DNA of 64,000 nucleotides from Clostridium tagluense (lineage in GTDB: Bacteria; Bacillota; Clostridia; Clostridiales; Clostridiaceae): the NCBI RefSeq assembly GCF_003865095.1, contig NZ_BHYK01000013.1, positions 1-64,000 on the forward strand. Reading direction: 5' to 3'. The translations under genes and the position numbers were made by a program. Positions 32,850 to 41,686 of this stretch are shown here, in pieces; position 1 is the stretch's first letter; each line of letters begins with the position of its first letter. The notes beneath the pieces are model-generated. The model was given only the letters and a program-made list of their open reading frames with translations, was not told where the DNA came from and ran no database searches.

Positions 32850-33277
32850 AGTTGACTGGCTTAAAATTAAGTGTATAAAACTAAATTTTGAGCCATTGTC
32901 ATTGTTACACTATATTGGTGAATGGTTGGAGGTAAACGTTATCTAAAAAGTTACTCACATTTAAGGGTGTATTAAAGTAGATAAAACTGTATCTTTAAAA
33001 TTAATATTAGATATTTCCAAATAACACCGGATTGATAAGGGTGTTATTTTTTTATTATCATCGAATCTTTGCGAAATTTTGTTAGTATTAAAGCAAACAT
33101 GGGTATAGTAAATCTTATTTGAGTATAGGGGCTAAAATCAATATTGAAAAAACAGGAAAATAGGGTTATATTATAAGTAATCAATATTAAGTGATAAATA
33201 ATATCATTAAAGAAAAATAATAATTTAATAAAAATTGTCTTTTGTGAAAAATTAAAAATTAAGGGAGGCCAATATAT
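32850..33277. other. Intergenic region with terminator before nox
   Basis: No open frame with a believable start is present. A terminator lies at 33020-33053, about 170 bases after the last gene of the exporter set. The last 200 bases should include the NADH oxidase promoter. Confidence 0.45.
33020..33053 (+). terminator. Rho-independent terminator of the exporter set
   Basis: AATAACACC (33020-33028) pairs with GGTGTTATT (33040-33048), followed by seven T. Confidence 0.85.
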
Positions 33278-34609
33278 ATGAAAATTGCGGTTGTAGGATG
33301 TACTCATGCAGGCACAGCAGTTGTAGTAAACGCAAGGGAGCTTTATCCAGATAGTGAAATCACTGTCTATGAAAGGAATGATAATGTATCCTTTCTTTCC
33401 TGTGGTATAGCTTTAAGCGTTTCAGGTATAGTTAATGAACCAGAAAAATTATTTTATAATTCCGTAGAAAACTTGAGAAAAAATGGAATAAATATGAGAA
33501 TGAGTTATGATGTAACGGATATAGATATAGAAGGGAAAACTATTACAGCTAAAAACCTAAAAAATAATGATATAGTAAAAGAAAAATACGATAAAATAGT
33601 TCTTACCTTAGGATCATGGCCAATAGTTCCTAATTTTGAAGGCAAGAACCTTGAAAATATATTACTTTGTAAGAACTATGATCATGCGAAGACAATTATA
33701 GAAAAATCTAATGAAGCTAAGAATGTAGTAATTATAGGTGCAGGATATATAGGAGTGGAACTAGCTGAAGCTTTTGAAATAAAGGGTAAGAATGTAACTC
33801 TAATTGATGCAGAAGATAGAATAATGAGTAAGTACCTTGATAAAGAGTTTACAGATATAGCAGAAGGAGAATTTAAGGGCCACGGAATAAACCTAATATT
33901 AGGGGAAAAGGTTCAAAAATTTGAAGGAGAAGATGGAAAAATAGCCAAAGTAGTTACTGATAAAAACACTATAGAAGCAGATTTAGTTGTACTTTGTATA
34001 GGATTTGTACCAAATACAATGATTGTTAAGGATAAATTAGACGCTCTTCCAAATGGAGCAATAATAATAGATGAGTATATGAGAACTAGTGCTGAGGGAG
34101 TATATGCAGCAGGGGATTGTTGTGTGGTAGAATATAACCCAGCAAAGGATAAGCGATATATACCACTAGCAACAAATGCAGTTAGAATGGGGACTCTTGT
34201 AGCTAAAAATTTAGTTGAGCCAACTCTTAAGTATATGGGTACCCAAGGAACCTCAGGAATAAAGATATATGACAAGTGCATTGCATCCACTGGTCTTACT
34301 GAGGAGGTAGCAAAACATACTACATCTATGGATATAGGCTGCGTAACTATAAATGAGAATAATAGACCAGAGTTTATGCCAACCTTTAGTGAAGCTATGT
34401 TAAAGCTCGTATATGAAAAAAATACAAGGAGAATACTTGGAGGACAAATAATATCTGAGGAGGACTTGACTCAGCATATGAATACTTTATCTGTGGTAAT
34501 ACAAAACAATATGACCATAGAAGAATTGGCAATGACAGATTTCTTCTTCCAGCCACACTTCAATAAACCATGGAGTTTATTAAACACAGTGGCACTTAAA
34601 GCATTATAG
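33278..34609 (+). CDS. NADH oxidase, Nox / CoA-disulfide reductase family
   Basis: A 443-residue flavoprotein of the class that reduces oxygen to water with NADH, or reduces disulfides. It has an N-terminal FAD loop (VVGCTHAGT), a single redox cysteine at residue 42 (SFLSCGIAL) as in Nox and CoA-disulfide reductases, an NAD loop (IIGAGYIGVELAEA), a second FAD motif (YAAGDCC) and a C-terminal dimer domain. Water-forming oxidase is the better guess because of Cys42 and the absence of rhodanese fusion. AGGGAGG lies before ATG 33278. Together with superoxide dismutase 2 kb away it suggests oxygen defence in an anaerobe. Confidence 0.88.
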   Translation: MKIAVVGCTHAGTAVVVNARELYPDSEITVYERNDNVSFLSCGIALSVSGIVNEPEKLFYNSVENLRKNGINMRMSYDVTDIDIEGKTITAKNLKNNDIVKEKYDKIVLTLGSWPIVPNFEGKNLENILLCKNYDHAKTIIEKSNEAKNVVIIGAGYIGVELAEAFEIKGKNVTLIDAEDRIMSKYLDKEFTDIAEGEFKGHGINLILGEKVQKFEGEDGKIAKVVTDKNTIEADLVVLCIGFVPNTMIVKDKLDALPNGAIIIDEYMRTSAEGVYAAGDCCVVEYNPAKDKRYIPLATNAVRMGTLVAKNLVEPTLKYMGTQGTSGIKIYDKCIASTGLTEEVAKHTTSMDIGCVTINENNRPEFMPTFSEAMLKLVYEKNTRRILGGQIISEEDLTQHMNTLSVVIQNNMTIEELAMTDFFFQPHFNKPWSLLNTVALKAL

Positions 34610-34680
34610 AACATGAAAATTTAATTAGCGAAAATCCTTCATTGAGGATATTAGAAAAGTTCAATTAATAAGATAAAACT

Positions 34681-34717
34681 TAGACCTAGGTTAATGTAAA
34701 TTAATCTAGGTCTTTCT
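34681..34717 (+). terminator. Terminator of nox
   Basis: AGACCTAGGTTAAT (34682-34695) pairs with ATTAATCTAGGTCT (34700-34713) with one mismatch, followed by a TTTCTT tail. Confidence 0.75.
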
Positions 34718-34824
34718 TGAGCGTCCAGCATGTCATTGCCATTTTCAACATAAGTAATGCCAGTTATAATTAAGCCAGCACCACTTTTGTTTTGATATTT
34801 TTTAGGCCCTAGTTGCCTTAATGG
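34698..34824 (-). pseudogene. Fragment of an Old-Yellow-Enzyme-type flavin oxidoreductase
   Basis: Read on the minus strand from 34824, one frame gives PLRQLGPKKYQNKSGAGLII and continues TGITYVENGNDMLDAQ. The KSGAGLIITGITYVEN part resembles the flavin-binding barrel start of OYE-type reductases (enoate or 2,4-dienoyl-CoA reductases). It has no start, and no continuation of the family is visible on either side. It is best read as a short decayed piece. The rest of 34610-35014 holds only the nox terminator and the promoter region of the next gene. Confidence 0.4.
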
Positions 34825-35014
34825 TACTTTAAAAATTTATAAAAAACACACAAAATAAACATTAGGTTGACACCTCACTGACATTTACAGTAGATATAAT
34901 TAAAATATAGAAACTAAATAAACTGATTTTTGTATATTAAGGGAATAAGAGAAAACTTTACACTTGCTAATGATGAATTTGCATGTAAAACAGTATTTGG
35001 GAGGAAATGTAAAA

Positions 35015-36319
35015 ATGAAAAAAAAGATAAAGAAAATACAAATATTTAGACTAATAATACAATTGATTTTATTTGTTTTATCACCGGGATTATTTATATT
35101 AGCATTTTCAGGATTTAAAAGTATATATCAAATGATTATTAAAGGTGATTTCAATTTCCTTCAAGCTTTCCCTAGTTTAGTTGAGTTCACAACAGTTATA
35201 ATTATAACCATTGTACTTGGTAGGTTTTTCTGCGGCTGGGTTTGTGCTTTTGGAACCTATAATGATTTGCTCCATTTATTGTCTAAAAATGTATTTAAGA
35301 TTAATTTTAAAGTAAATGAGAAAGTAGATGCTGTGTTAAAATACGCAAAATATGTAGTTCTACTATTACTTGTAGTTCTTGTATGGAGTATGGGAAGTAA
35401 AGTTCTAGAAACGACTAGTCCTTGGGATGCTTTTGCGCAAATAACGAATTTCCCCCAGGTACTATCTGATTATACTATTGGATTTATACTATTAGCTTTA
35501 ATAACAATAGGAGCTTTCTTTATAGAAAGATTTTTCTGTAGGTATTTATGCCCCTTAGGAGCTGTTTTTAATATATTTTCTAGAATAGGTATATTAAAAA
35601 TTAAAAAGCCCACTGATAAATGCGGAAAGTGCAGATTATGTACAAATAATTGTTCAATGGCACTATCTCTTTATAAAGTTGAAAGTATACGTGGTGGAGA
35701 TTGTATTAACTGTTTAAAGTGTATCGAAGCATGCCCTAGGAATAATACTCAGTTAAATGTTTTTGGTGAAAATGTAAATCCTGAACTGGCTAGTTCTGTA
35801 GCAATAGTTGCTATGGTAGGACTTTATAACCTTAACAATTTAGGAGCAGAGGCATTAGCTCAAAGTAAATTAACAAAACAAACTAGTACTTCTGTAAGTG
35901 CTAGTATAAATAACACACCTCAAAAATATGAGGATATAACAACTTCAGACGCTAGTAACGCTTCAACAAGTACAACGGATAGTTCAAAGGAATCAAGTAC
36001 TAATAATGCAAATGAAAGTGCTAGTTCAACTACAATAAATCAGAGCAATTATACCAATGGAACATATACAGGAGCTGGTACTGGGTTTAAAGGCGGTACA
36101 ACTGAAATTGCAGTTACAGTAAAAGATAATAAAATTACTAATGTTGAAACAGTATCAAATCAAGACACGCCAAAATTTTATAGCAGGGTTGAACGTGAAA
36201 TAGTATCTGAAATAATTTCAGCTCAATCAGCTACTGTAGACACAATTTCTGGGGCCACATACAGCAGTGAAGGAATTATTAGTGCAGTTAAGGATGCATT
36301 AAGTCAAGCTAAAAAATAG
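35015..36319 (+). CDS. Membrane polyferredoxin with C-terminal FMN-binding domain
   Basis: A 434-residue protein of the NapH/NosR-like polyferredoxin kind. Five or so helices occupy residues 5-180, with metal-type cysteine motifs FFCGWVCAFG and FFCRYLCPLG. Two [4Fe-4S] motifs follow (CGKCRLCTNNC, CINCLKCIEAC) at about 205-245. After a further helix comes a Ser/Thr/Asn-rich linker (about 290-360) and an FMN-binding domain ending in SGATYSS, the site where ApbE attaches FMN to threonine. It should carry electrons across the membrane to an outside flavin. ATG 35015 follows GGGAGG; the longer frame from 34964 lacks a site. No apbE or partner reductase is adjacent. Confidence 0.88.
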   Translation: MKKKIKKIQIFRLIIQLILFVLSPGLFILAFSGFKSIYQMIIKGDFNFLQAFPSLVEFTTVIIITIVLGRFFCGWVCAFGTYNDLLHLLSKNVFKINFKVNEKVDAVLKYAKYVVLLLLVVLVWSMGSKVLETTSPWDAFAQITNFPQVLSDYTIGFILLALITIGAFFIERFFCRYLCPLGAVFNIFSRIGILKIKKPTDKCGKCRLCTNNCSMALSLYKVESIRGGDCINCLKCIEACPRNNTQLNVFGENVNPELASSVAIVAMVGLYNLNNLGAEALAQSKLTKQTSTSVSASINNTPQKYEDITTSDASNASTSTTDSSKESSTNNANESASSTTINQSNYTNGTYTGAGTGFKGGTTEIAVTVKDNKITNVETVSNQDTPKFYSRVEREIVSEIISAQSATVDTISGATYSSEGIISAVKDALSQAKK

Positions 36320-36399
36320 ACTAATTGGTAGAAATCTTAATTTAGACCATAAACGTATCTCCATTGGTTACAATGTTTAAAAGATTATAGAGACAAAAT

Positions 36400-36447
36400 A
36401 AAAAGCAGGGTTGTGTGAGATTTAATCACTCACAACCTTGCTTTTTA
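36400..36447. terminator. Bidirectional terminator between polyferredoxin and sod genes
   Basis: AAAAGCAGGGTTGTGTGAG (from 36401) pairs with CACTCACAACCTTGCTTTTT (36427-36446), flanked by A and T runs; the genes converge. Confidence 0.85.
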
Positions 36448-36450
36448 GTT

Positions 36451-37065
36451 TTATTTTATAGCATTTAGATATAGTTCGGATACATAGTCCCAATTAACTA
36501 CGTTCCACCACTCAGAAATATAGTCAGGACGTCTGTTTTGGAATTTCAAATAATATGCATGTTCCCAAACATCTAAGCCTAAGATAGGTATAAATCCTTC
36601 ACTAATTGGATTATCTTGGTTTGGTGTTGAAATAACTTCAAGTTCTTTGTTTTTATTTATTACAAGAAAGGCCCAACCACTTCCGAATCTAGTTGTTGCT
36701 GCTTTTGCAAAATCATCTTTAAATACTTGGAAACTTCCAAATTTTTCATCAATAGCTTTGCTTAGTTCTGATTTTGGTGTGCCCATTTTACCTGGTGACA
36801 TAACATTCCAAAACATACTGTGATTAAGGTGACCTCCTCCATTATTTCTAACAGCCATTCGTATATCAGATGGAATCTCCTCTAGATTTTTTAATAACCA
36901 TTCTAAGCCTTTATCATAGAGCTCTGGATATTTATCTAAAGCTGCATTTAAGTTATTTACATAAGCCTGGTGATGTTTACTGTGATGTATTTCCATTGTT
37001 TGAGCATCTATATAAGGTTCAAGTGAACTGTATTCATAAGATAGTTTTGGTAATTCAAATTTCAT
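36451..37065 (-). CDS. sodA: Superoxide dismutase, Mn-type by sequence
   Basis: A 204-residue Fe/Mn superoxide dismutase. Metal ligands are His27, His82 (GHLNHSMFW), Asp165 and His169 (DVWEHAYY). The NQDNP loop and GGGHLNH context are typical of manganese enzymes, though metal choice cannot be fixed by sequence. No signal peptide, so cytosolic. ATG 37065 follows AGGAGG. It detoxifies superoxide; peroxide or oxygen is probably handled by enzymes such as the nearby NADH oxidase. Confidence 0.95.
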   Translation of the reverse strand: MKFELPKLSYEYSSLEPYIDAQTMEIHHSKHHQAYVNNLNAALDKYPELYDKGLEWLLKNLEEIPSDIRMAVRNNGGGHLNHSMFWNVMSPGKMGTPKSELSKAIDEKFGSFQVFKDDFAKAATTRFGSGWAFLVINKNKELEVISTPNQDNPISEGFIPILGLDVWEHAYYLKFQNRRPDYISEWWNVVNWDYVSELYLNAIK

Positions 37066-37193
37066 AATTAATTCCTCCTAATAGTAAAGTTTATTATGCT
37101 ATTATAATAACTCAAATGATATTAGTTGTCAAGTGATAATAATAATCAGTAAGACTTTTATTAATTATCTTATTGTTATAATAATAGAAAATT

Positions 37194-38423
37194 TTATGTA
37201 AGGCTATCTGTATAAAGTAAATCTTTTGATAGTAACTTACTATTTTTATAGGTAGTTCTATATACTTTTACATTCTTGCCTACAACTTCATTAACAATTT
37301 CATATTTTTTATTGTTAAGACTTGAATTTGAGTAAACATTAAATGTTACATTTTTGTTTTGTGTTATAGCTTCTATATATATAGGATAAGGATGCGTATT
37401 CTTAAATCTATAATCCAGAATGCCGTAAGCAATTGTAGCATCCATACCTACACCAATATAGCTAGAATGTAAGGAATGCTTGTACCTTTCCACAGAAGGG
37501 ATGTTGGCCCTTAATATGGCATTATAAAGAGTAGTTGAAACTTGGCATACTCCTCCACCAGAAGCTAATTCTAACTTTTTACCCACTATTACTGGAGCTA
37601 ATTTATATCCTCTGTCAGTTGAACTATTTCCAACAGTTTTGTTAAAACTAAAGGTTTCTCCAGGCATTAGTAGTTTACTATTTATACTTTTGGCAGAAAG
37701 CTCAATATTGGTTGACCTAGCAGAATCGGAAGAGGTATAGCTTGTACTAAAAGAAGAAATCTTAGCATCAATATTTTCAAGTTTATCACTAGTAATATTA
37801 GCTAAAATTTTTTCTGTTGGTGCAGATTCAACTATATCATTAGAATTAATATTTCCATTTACATTGCTCAGTATAATTTTTTCTAGTTTGTCGTCTAAAA
37901 GTTTTATTCCTTTTTTATCGGGAGTAATTTGAAAATTATCATTTATTAGTGAAATACTTGCATCTTTTGACCCAATTTCTACCTCCTTCTTTATGGTAGA
38001 AATAAATTTCTTTATTGGCGCTGGATCATAAATAAATTTTAAATTATATTGATGGGCTGCAGGGTTCTTTATCACTTTATATTTATCAAATAAATTTAAA
38101 TTTTTCCCATAATCGAAGGCTTGTTTTACTATATCTTCAATATTGTATCGTGCATTTAATTTTGAATAGTTCAATTTGTAGTCCTTATTAGATGTTTTTA
38201 TAGTTATATTCTTTTTTAGTATTGCATCTCCATATTTTTGTGTAATTAACCTCTTTGATTCATCAAGGGTTCTTCCTGAAAGATCTATATCCTCAATTTT
38301 AGTATTAGGGTATACTATGGCCTCCCATTCTTTAGTCTTGACATATATATATCCCCAAAAAACAGCCACTCCCAAAGCAATAATTGAAATTGACGAAATA
38401 ATAGTAATCTTTATTTTTTTCAT
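37194..38423 (-). CDS. VanW-family cell-envelope protein
   Basis: A 409-residue protein with an N-terminal membrane anchor (residues 5-24) and an extracellular body. Residues 35-205 look like the peptidoglycan-binding-like repeats seen in YoaR proteins. The VanW domain follows with PGETFSFNKTVGNSSTDRGY and GGGVCQVSTTLYNA. The function of VanW is not established; it occurs in vancomycin-resistance clusters and many clostridial envelope genes. The start is ATG 38423; the frame from 38438 begins inside GTGAGG, the ribosome binding site. Confidence 0.88.
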   Translation of the reverse strand: MKKIKITIISSISIIALGVAVFWGYIYVKTKEWEAIVYPNTKIEDIDLSGRTLDESKRLITQKYGDAILKKNITIKTSNKDYKLNYSKLNARYNIEDIVKQAFDYGKNLNLFDKYKVIKNPAAHQYNLKFIYDPAPIKKFISTIKKEVEIGSKDASISLINDNFQITPDKKGIKLLDDKLEKIILSNVNGNINSNDIVESAPTEKILANITSDKLENIDAKISSFSTSYTSSDSARSTNIELSAKSINSKLLMPGETFSFNKTVGNSSTDRGYKLAPVIVGKKLELASGGGVCQVSTTLYNAILRANIPSVERYKHSLHSSYIGVGMDATIAYGILDYRFKNTHPYPIYIEAITQNKNVTFNVYSNSSLNNKKYEIVNEVVGKNVKVYRTTYKNSKLLSKDLLYTDSLT

Positions 38424-38736
38424 TTGTATAATCCTCACTTCCCATTATAAGTTTATTATAAAAAGCATATGTTACTAAATGCTTTTAATAGTTTATAACC
38501 TTAACATAAATACATTCTAACATTATATTTAAAATAGGAAGTTAAAATAAGATTAAGTTTTGGTGACAGAAGGGTTACGATAGACAGGATATCCAATAAG
38601 TACGTCTTTAATGGAGAATTTAAATATAATATATTATAATTAAGAATTATATGAAAAACACATAACTAACCGGATACTTGGCCATAATCATAAATGAAAG
38701 TATAGTTATAGAAAGATTCAGTAAGTGAGGTGAATT

Positions 38737-39258
38737 ATGATGGCGCTAATATTTCCATATTTAAAAATTATCTTAAGTTCTGTAAGTGTATATATTTTTA
38801 TTGTAGTTGCTATAAGGTTTTTTGGTAAAAATGAATTAGCTCAATTATCTGTGGTTGATTTAGTTTTTATTTTACTTATTAGTAATGCTGTTCAGAATGC
38901 AATGGTGGGTACAGATTCATCACTATGTGGCGGAATGGTTGCAGCAACTTCATTATTTGTTGTGAATTATTTATTTAAACTGGTAATGTATCGATTTTCC
39001 AAATTTAACAAGTTAATTCAGGGAGAACCATTGCTACTAATTTATCATGGTAAAATTAATAAAAAAAATATGACTAAATCTAAAATCTCAATGAATGAAA
39101 TTATGGAAGTAATCAGAGAGCATGGAGTAGCAGTGGTAGGTCAAGTAGATTTAGCAGTATTAGAAGTAGACGGAAATATAAGCGTAATGTCTCATGAGTT
39201 TAAACATAAAACCACAAAGAAGAAAAAAGCACATAAGACAATTGCAAAGAATATATAA
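38737..39258 (+). CDS. DUF421 (YetF-type) membrane protein
   Basis: A 173-residue protein with three N-terminal helices followed by a cytoplasmic domain. The segment RFFGKNELAQLSVVDLVFIL, then SNAVQNAMVG, is characteristic of DUF421/YetF. In Bacillus, relatives are spore or membrane proteins of unclear role. The C-terminal tail is unusually lysine and histidine rich (HKTTKKKKAHKTIAK). GAGGTG precedes ATG 38737. Confidence 0.85.
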   Translation: MMALIFPYLKIILSSVSVYIFIVVAIRFFGKNELAQLSVVDLVFILLISNAVQNAMVGTDSSLCGGMVAATSLFVVNYLFKLVMYRFSKFNKLIQGEPLLLIYHGKINKKNMTKSKISMNEIMEVIREHGVAVVGQVDLAVLEVDGNISVMSHEFKHKTTKKKKAHKTIAKNI

Positions 39259-39421
39259 AAAGGGCATATCATTAAGTTAAGAATCTACAAAATGAAGAAT
39301 ATCACCCCGCCACCCAAAGCCATCAGCCTAAGAATTTAAATATACTCCAAATGGCGATGGCTCTCTGCTATATTAATATTATGTTTATAATTTTAGTAAT
39401 CCATAGAAAGTATAAAATTTG
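39259..39421. other. Intergenic sequence with a long-loop hairpin
   Basis: AGCCATC near 39319 pairs with GATGGCT near 39356 with a loop of about 30 bases. No gene is seen. The collapsed M20 fragment follows directly, and 39653-39864 holds the promoter region of the GNAT gene. Confidence 0.35.
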
Positions 39422-39652
39422 TTATGCTATAACTTCTATGATTCCTACAGGTACATTAGGCCATACATGAAATCCAATTCAATCATGTCCACAGGCATGA
39501 GTAATACTATTTACATCTAAGTCTTTTAGAAAATCAAGAATAATACTTTGAGTATTAAATTCCACAAAAGATAATTCAGCGTTAACATTCAATTTTTTTC
39601 TTAATTCTTTTATAGAATCTATATATTGATTTATTACTTCGCTAATATTCAA
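39422..39652 (-). pseudogene. Collapsed M20-family amidohydrolase
   Basis: On the minus strand a TTG at 39652 preceded by GAGGT opens a frame reading MNISEVINQYIDSIKELRKK and continuing through ELSFVEFNTQS. It then jumps to ITHACGHD, a TGA stop, and GFHVWPNVPVGIIEVIA before TAA. These are three separate landmarks of M20D amidohydrolases (PELSFxE, HACGHD metal motif, HVWPxxPVG) that are normally about 30-60 residues apart. The gene has thus lost internal segments and everything after the third landmark. Confidence 0.65.
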
Positions 39653-39864
39653 ATCTTATACCTCATTCTTGTATAATAAACATACAATATTTTAACCTAA
39701 AAATTCAGATAATACTACCCTGAGGATATTTAAATCCGATTTAAATACACAATGAGTTTTTTAAAAAAGTTTTAACATGTTCTTAACGAAAAATATGTTG
39801 TTTTTTGATTAAAAATTATATATAATTACTCACAGAAATAATGTGATATGGGGGAGGTAGATCC

Positions 39865-40398
39865 ATGGAAAAAATGTCTTTTGAAGTTAGAAAAGCTTTT
39901 ACTAGCGACATTGAAGAAATACGAATACTCGCAGGAGAATCTTTTAAAATGTATACGGTAAATGCATCAATTACAGAACTTATTGCACCTCTTAATGAAA
40001 CTTATGAGGAAGTAAAAAAGGCTATAGAAACTACTGAAGTTTTTGTAGCTCTATATAACGAAGAAGTTATTGGCAGTGTGAGAATTGAAATCAAGCCTGA
40101 TGGAACTGCTTATTTAAGTAGATTTGGCGTTTCAGCCTCACATCAAAATAACGGTATCGGGAAAATATTAATGAATGCAATTGACAATTCAATGAAGGAA
40201 CTCGGGATTACATCTTTATATCTTCATACTGCATCCAGAATGTTTTCACTTATTAGATTTTATTATGGAAGAGGTTTCTATATAGAATCCACCACTAATG
40301 ACAGGGGATATATTAGAGCCTTGCTATGCAAGGAATATATTACAGAAAAAAGCGAAGACTTATTGGGTAATGATTATGAAAATCGTTCAGTAGTATAA
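39865..40398 (+). CDS. GNAT-family N-acetyltransferase
   Basis: A 177-residue acetyltransferase. The acetyl-CoA loop is SASHQNNGIGKILM, preceded by a strand YLSRFGVS and followed by FYYGRGFYIES near residue 135. The substrate cannot be told. The last 30 residues are a charged tail. A strong GGGGGAGG precedes ATG 39865. Confidence 0.88.
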   Translation: MEKMSFEVRKAFTSDIEEIRILAGESFKMYTVNASITELIAPLNETYEEVKKAIETTEVFVALYNEEVIGSVRIEIKPDGTAYLSRFGVSASHQNNGIGKILMNAIDNSMKELGITSLYLHTASRMFSLIRFYYGRGFYIESTTNDRGYIRALLCKEYITEKSEDLLGNDYENRSVV

Positions 40399-40508
40399 TA
40401 AAAATATTTAAAATCCTGCATTATTTCTTCCTTAAGGAAAAATAAGCTTGATTATTTATAAAAGTAGTGATATTATAAATATAATATTTTTTTAAGGGGA
40501 GATTAATT

Positions 40509-40565
40509 ATGAAAAACTTATTAAATCAAAAAACACAATTTGTCTTTACTAGCCAATTTAGATAG
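40509..40565 (+). other. 18-codon ORF in the importer leader
   Basis: ATG 40509 follows AAGGGGAG by 8 bases and encodes MKNLLNQKTQFVFTSQFR before TAG. It could be a leader peptide of an attenuator or the decayed start of a larger gene. Codon content gives no clear amino-acid control signal. Confidence 0.3.
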
Positions 40566-40670
40566 GATTTGTACCTGCAAATTAAGCATAGGTACAGGTC
40601 CATTGATGCTTGCATCAAATGATTTGTATCTATGTTGGCTATGATTGTAAGTTTTTCATTAGTAATATGA

Positions 40671-40704
40671 AAAAAGCCACATAGATTATCTATGTGGCTT
40701 TTTT
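40671..40704 (+). terminator. First of two tandem terminators
   Basis: GCCACATA (40676-40683) pairs with TATGTGGC (40691-40698), then six T. Confidence 0.85.
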
Positions 40705-40716
40705 GATTATTATCCT

Positions 40717-40748
40717 AAGTCACATGGACTTCCATGTGACTTTTTTTG
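40717..40748 (+). terminator. Second of two tandem terminators
   Basis: AAGTCACATGGA (40717-40728) pairs with TCCATGTGACTT (40731-40742), then a T run. Its stem resembles the first one (CACATxGA), so strands could swap partners. Confidence 0.85.
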
Positions 40749-40792
40749 TACTTTAAATATCTTACCTAAATTTTAAAAAGGAGGTTTTTTTT

Positions 40793-41686
40793 ATGGAAGT
40801 TGTAGCAGGAGTACTAGTACAAGGTTTAATTTTATCAATTATGGTATTGGGGGTGTATATAAGTTATAAAATTTTAGACTTCCCTGATTTATCAGTTGAT
40901 GGAAGTTTTTCCTTGGGAGCAGCAATAATAGCTGTAACCTTAAAAAGTGGAATTTCTCCTATTTTAGGTTCAGTACTTGCTCTAGTTGCAGGATGTATAG
41001 CGGGTTTACTCACAGGAATACTGCATGTTAAATTTAAAATATCAAATTTACTTTCAGGTATTTTAGTAATGGGAATTTTATATTCTGTAAATTTACGGAT
41101 TATGGGGAAAGCAAATATTCCTATTTTTAGTGATACAAATATATTTTTCAATTTTAACCCTTTAATTGTAGCTTTAATTTTTGTTGTAATATTTAAAATT
41201 ACCATTGATATGTTTTTAAAAACGGGATTGGGATATGCATTAAAAGGAGTGGGGGATAACCCACAAATGATTAAATCACTGGGAGTAGAAATAGGAAAAA
41301 TAAAGATATTTGGGCTTATGATATCTAATGGCCTTGTAGCTTTTTCTGGAAGTATGATGGCTCAATATCAAGGGTTTTCAGATATATCTATGGGTATAGG
41401 TACATTAGTTTTAGGTATTGCTTCTATAATCATTGGAGCATCTATTATTAAAAGTGGAAAGTTTATAAAACAGACAAGTAGTGTGATTATAGGAACTCTA
41501 ATTTATCAAATCACCATATATTTAGCTATGAATATTGGACTTACACCTATGGATTTAAAAATGGTCACATCTTTTGTAATAATTTTATTTATAACAATTG
41601 GTGCTAGAAACAAAAGTGGAACAACTAAAACTGTAAGGAGGCTACTAAATGTTAAAAATACAAGATTTATCAAAAAGTTTTTATAA
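40793..41686 (+). CDS. ABC importer permease, TrpY/COG4120 type
   Basis: A 297-residue permease with eight or more helices, of the branched-chain-amino-acid permease superfamily. The segment KILDFPDLSVDGSFSLGAA near residue 25 is typical of the permease partner of COG2984 binding proteins. Streptococcal relatives (TrpXYZ) import tryptophan; others take tyrosine or unknown solutes, so the substrate is open. AAGGAGG precedes the ATG. Its 3' end overlaps the ATPase gene by 38 bases. Confidence 0.88.
   Translation: MEVVAGVLVQGLILSIMVLGVYISYKILDFPDLSVDGSFSLGAAIIAVTLKSGISPILGSVLALVAGCIAGLLTGILHVKFKISNLLSGILVMGILYSVNLRIMGKANIPIFSDTNIFFNFNPLIVALIFVVIFKITIDMFLKTGLGYALKGVGDNPQMIKSLGVEIGKIKIFGLMISNGLVAFSGSMMAQYQGFSDISMGIGTLVLGIASIIIGASIIKSGKFIKQTSSVIIGTLIYQITIYLAMNIGLTPMDLKMVTSFVIILFITIGARNKSGTTKTVRRLLNVKNTRFIKKFL

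Larger units (their letters stand above)
40399..40792. other. Leader region of the ABC importer with tandem terminators
   Basis: The region holds an 18-codon frame with a good ribosome binding site, a GTACCT/AGGTAC hairpin near 40572, then two terminator hairpins in a row. No known riboswitch class was recognised. AAAAAGGAGG precedes the permease start. Confidence 0.45.
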
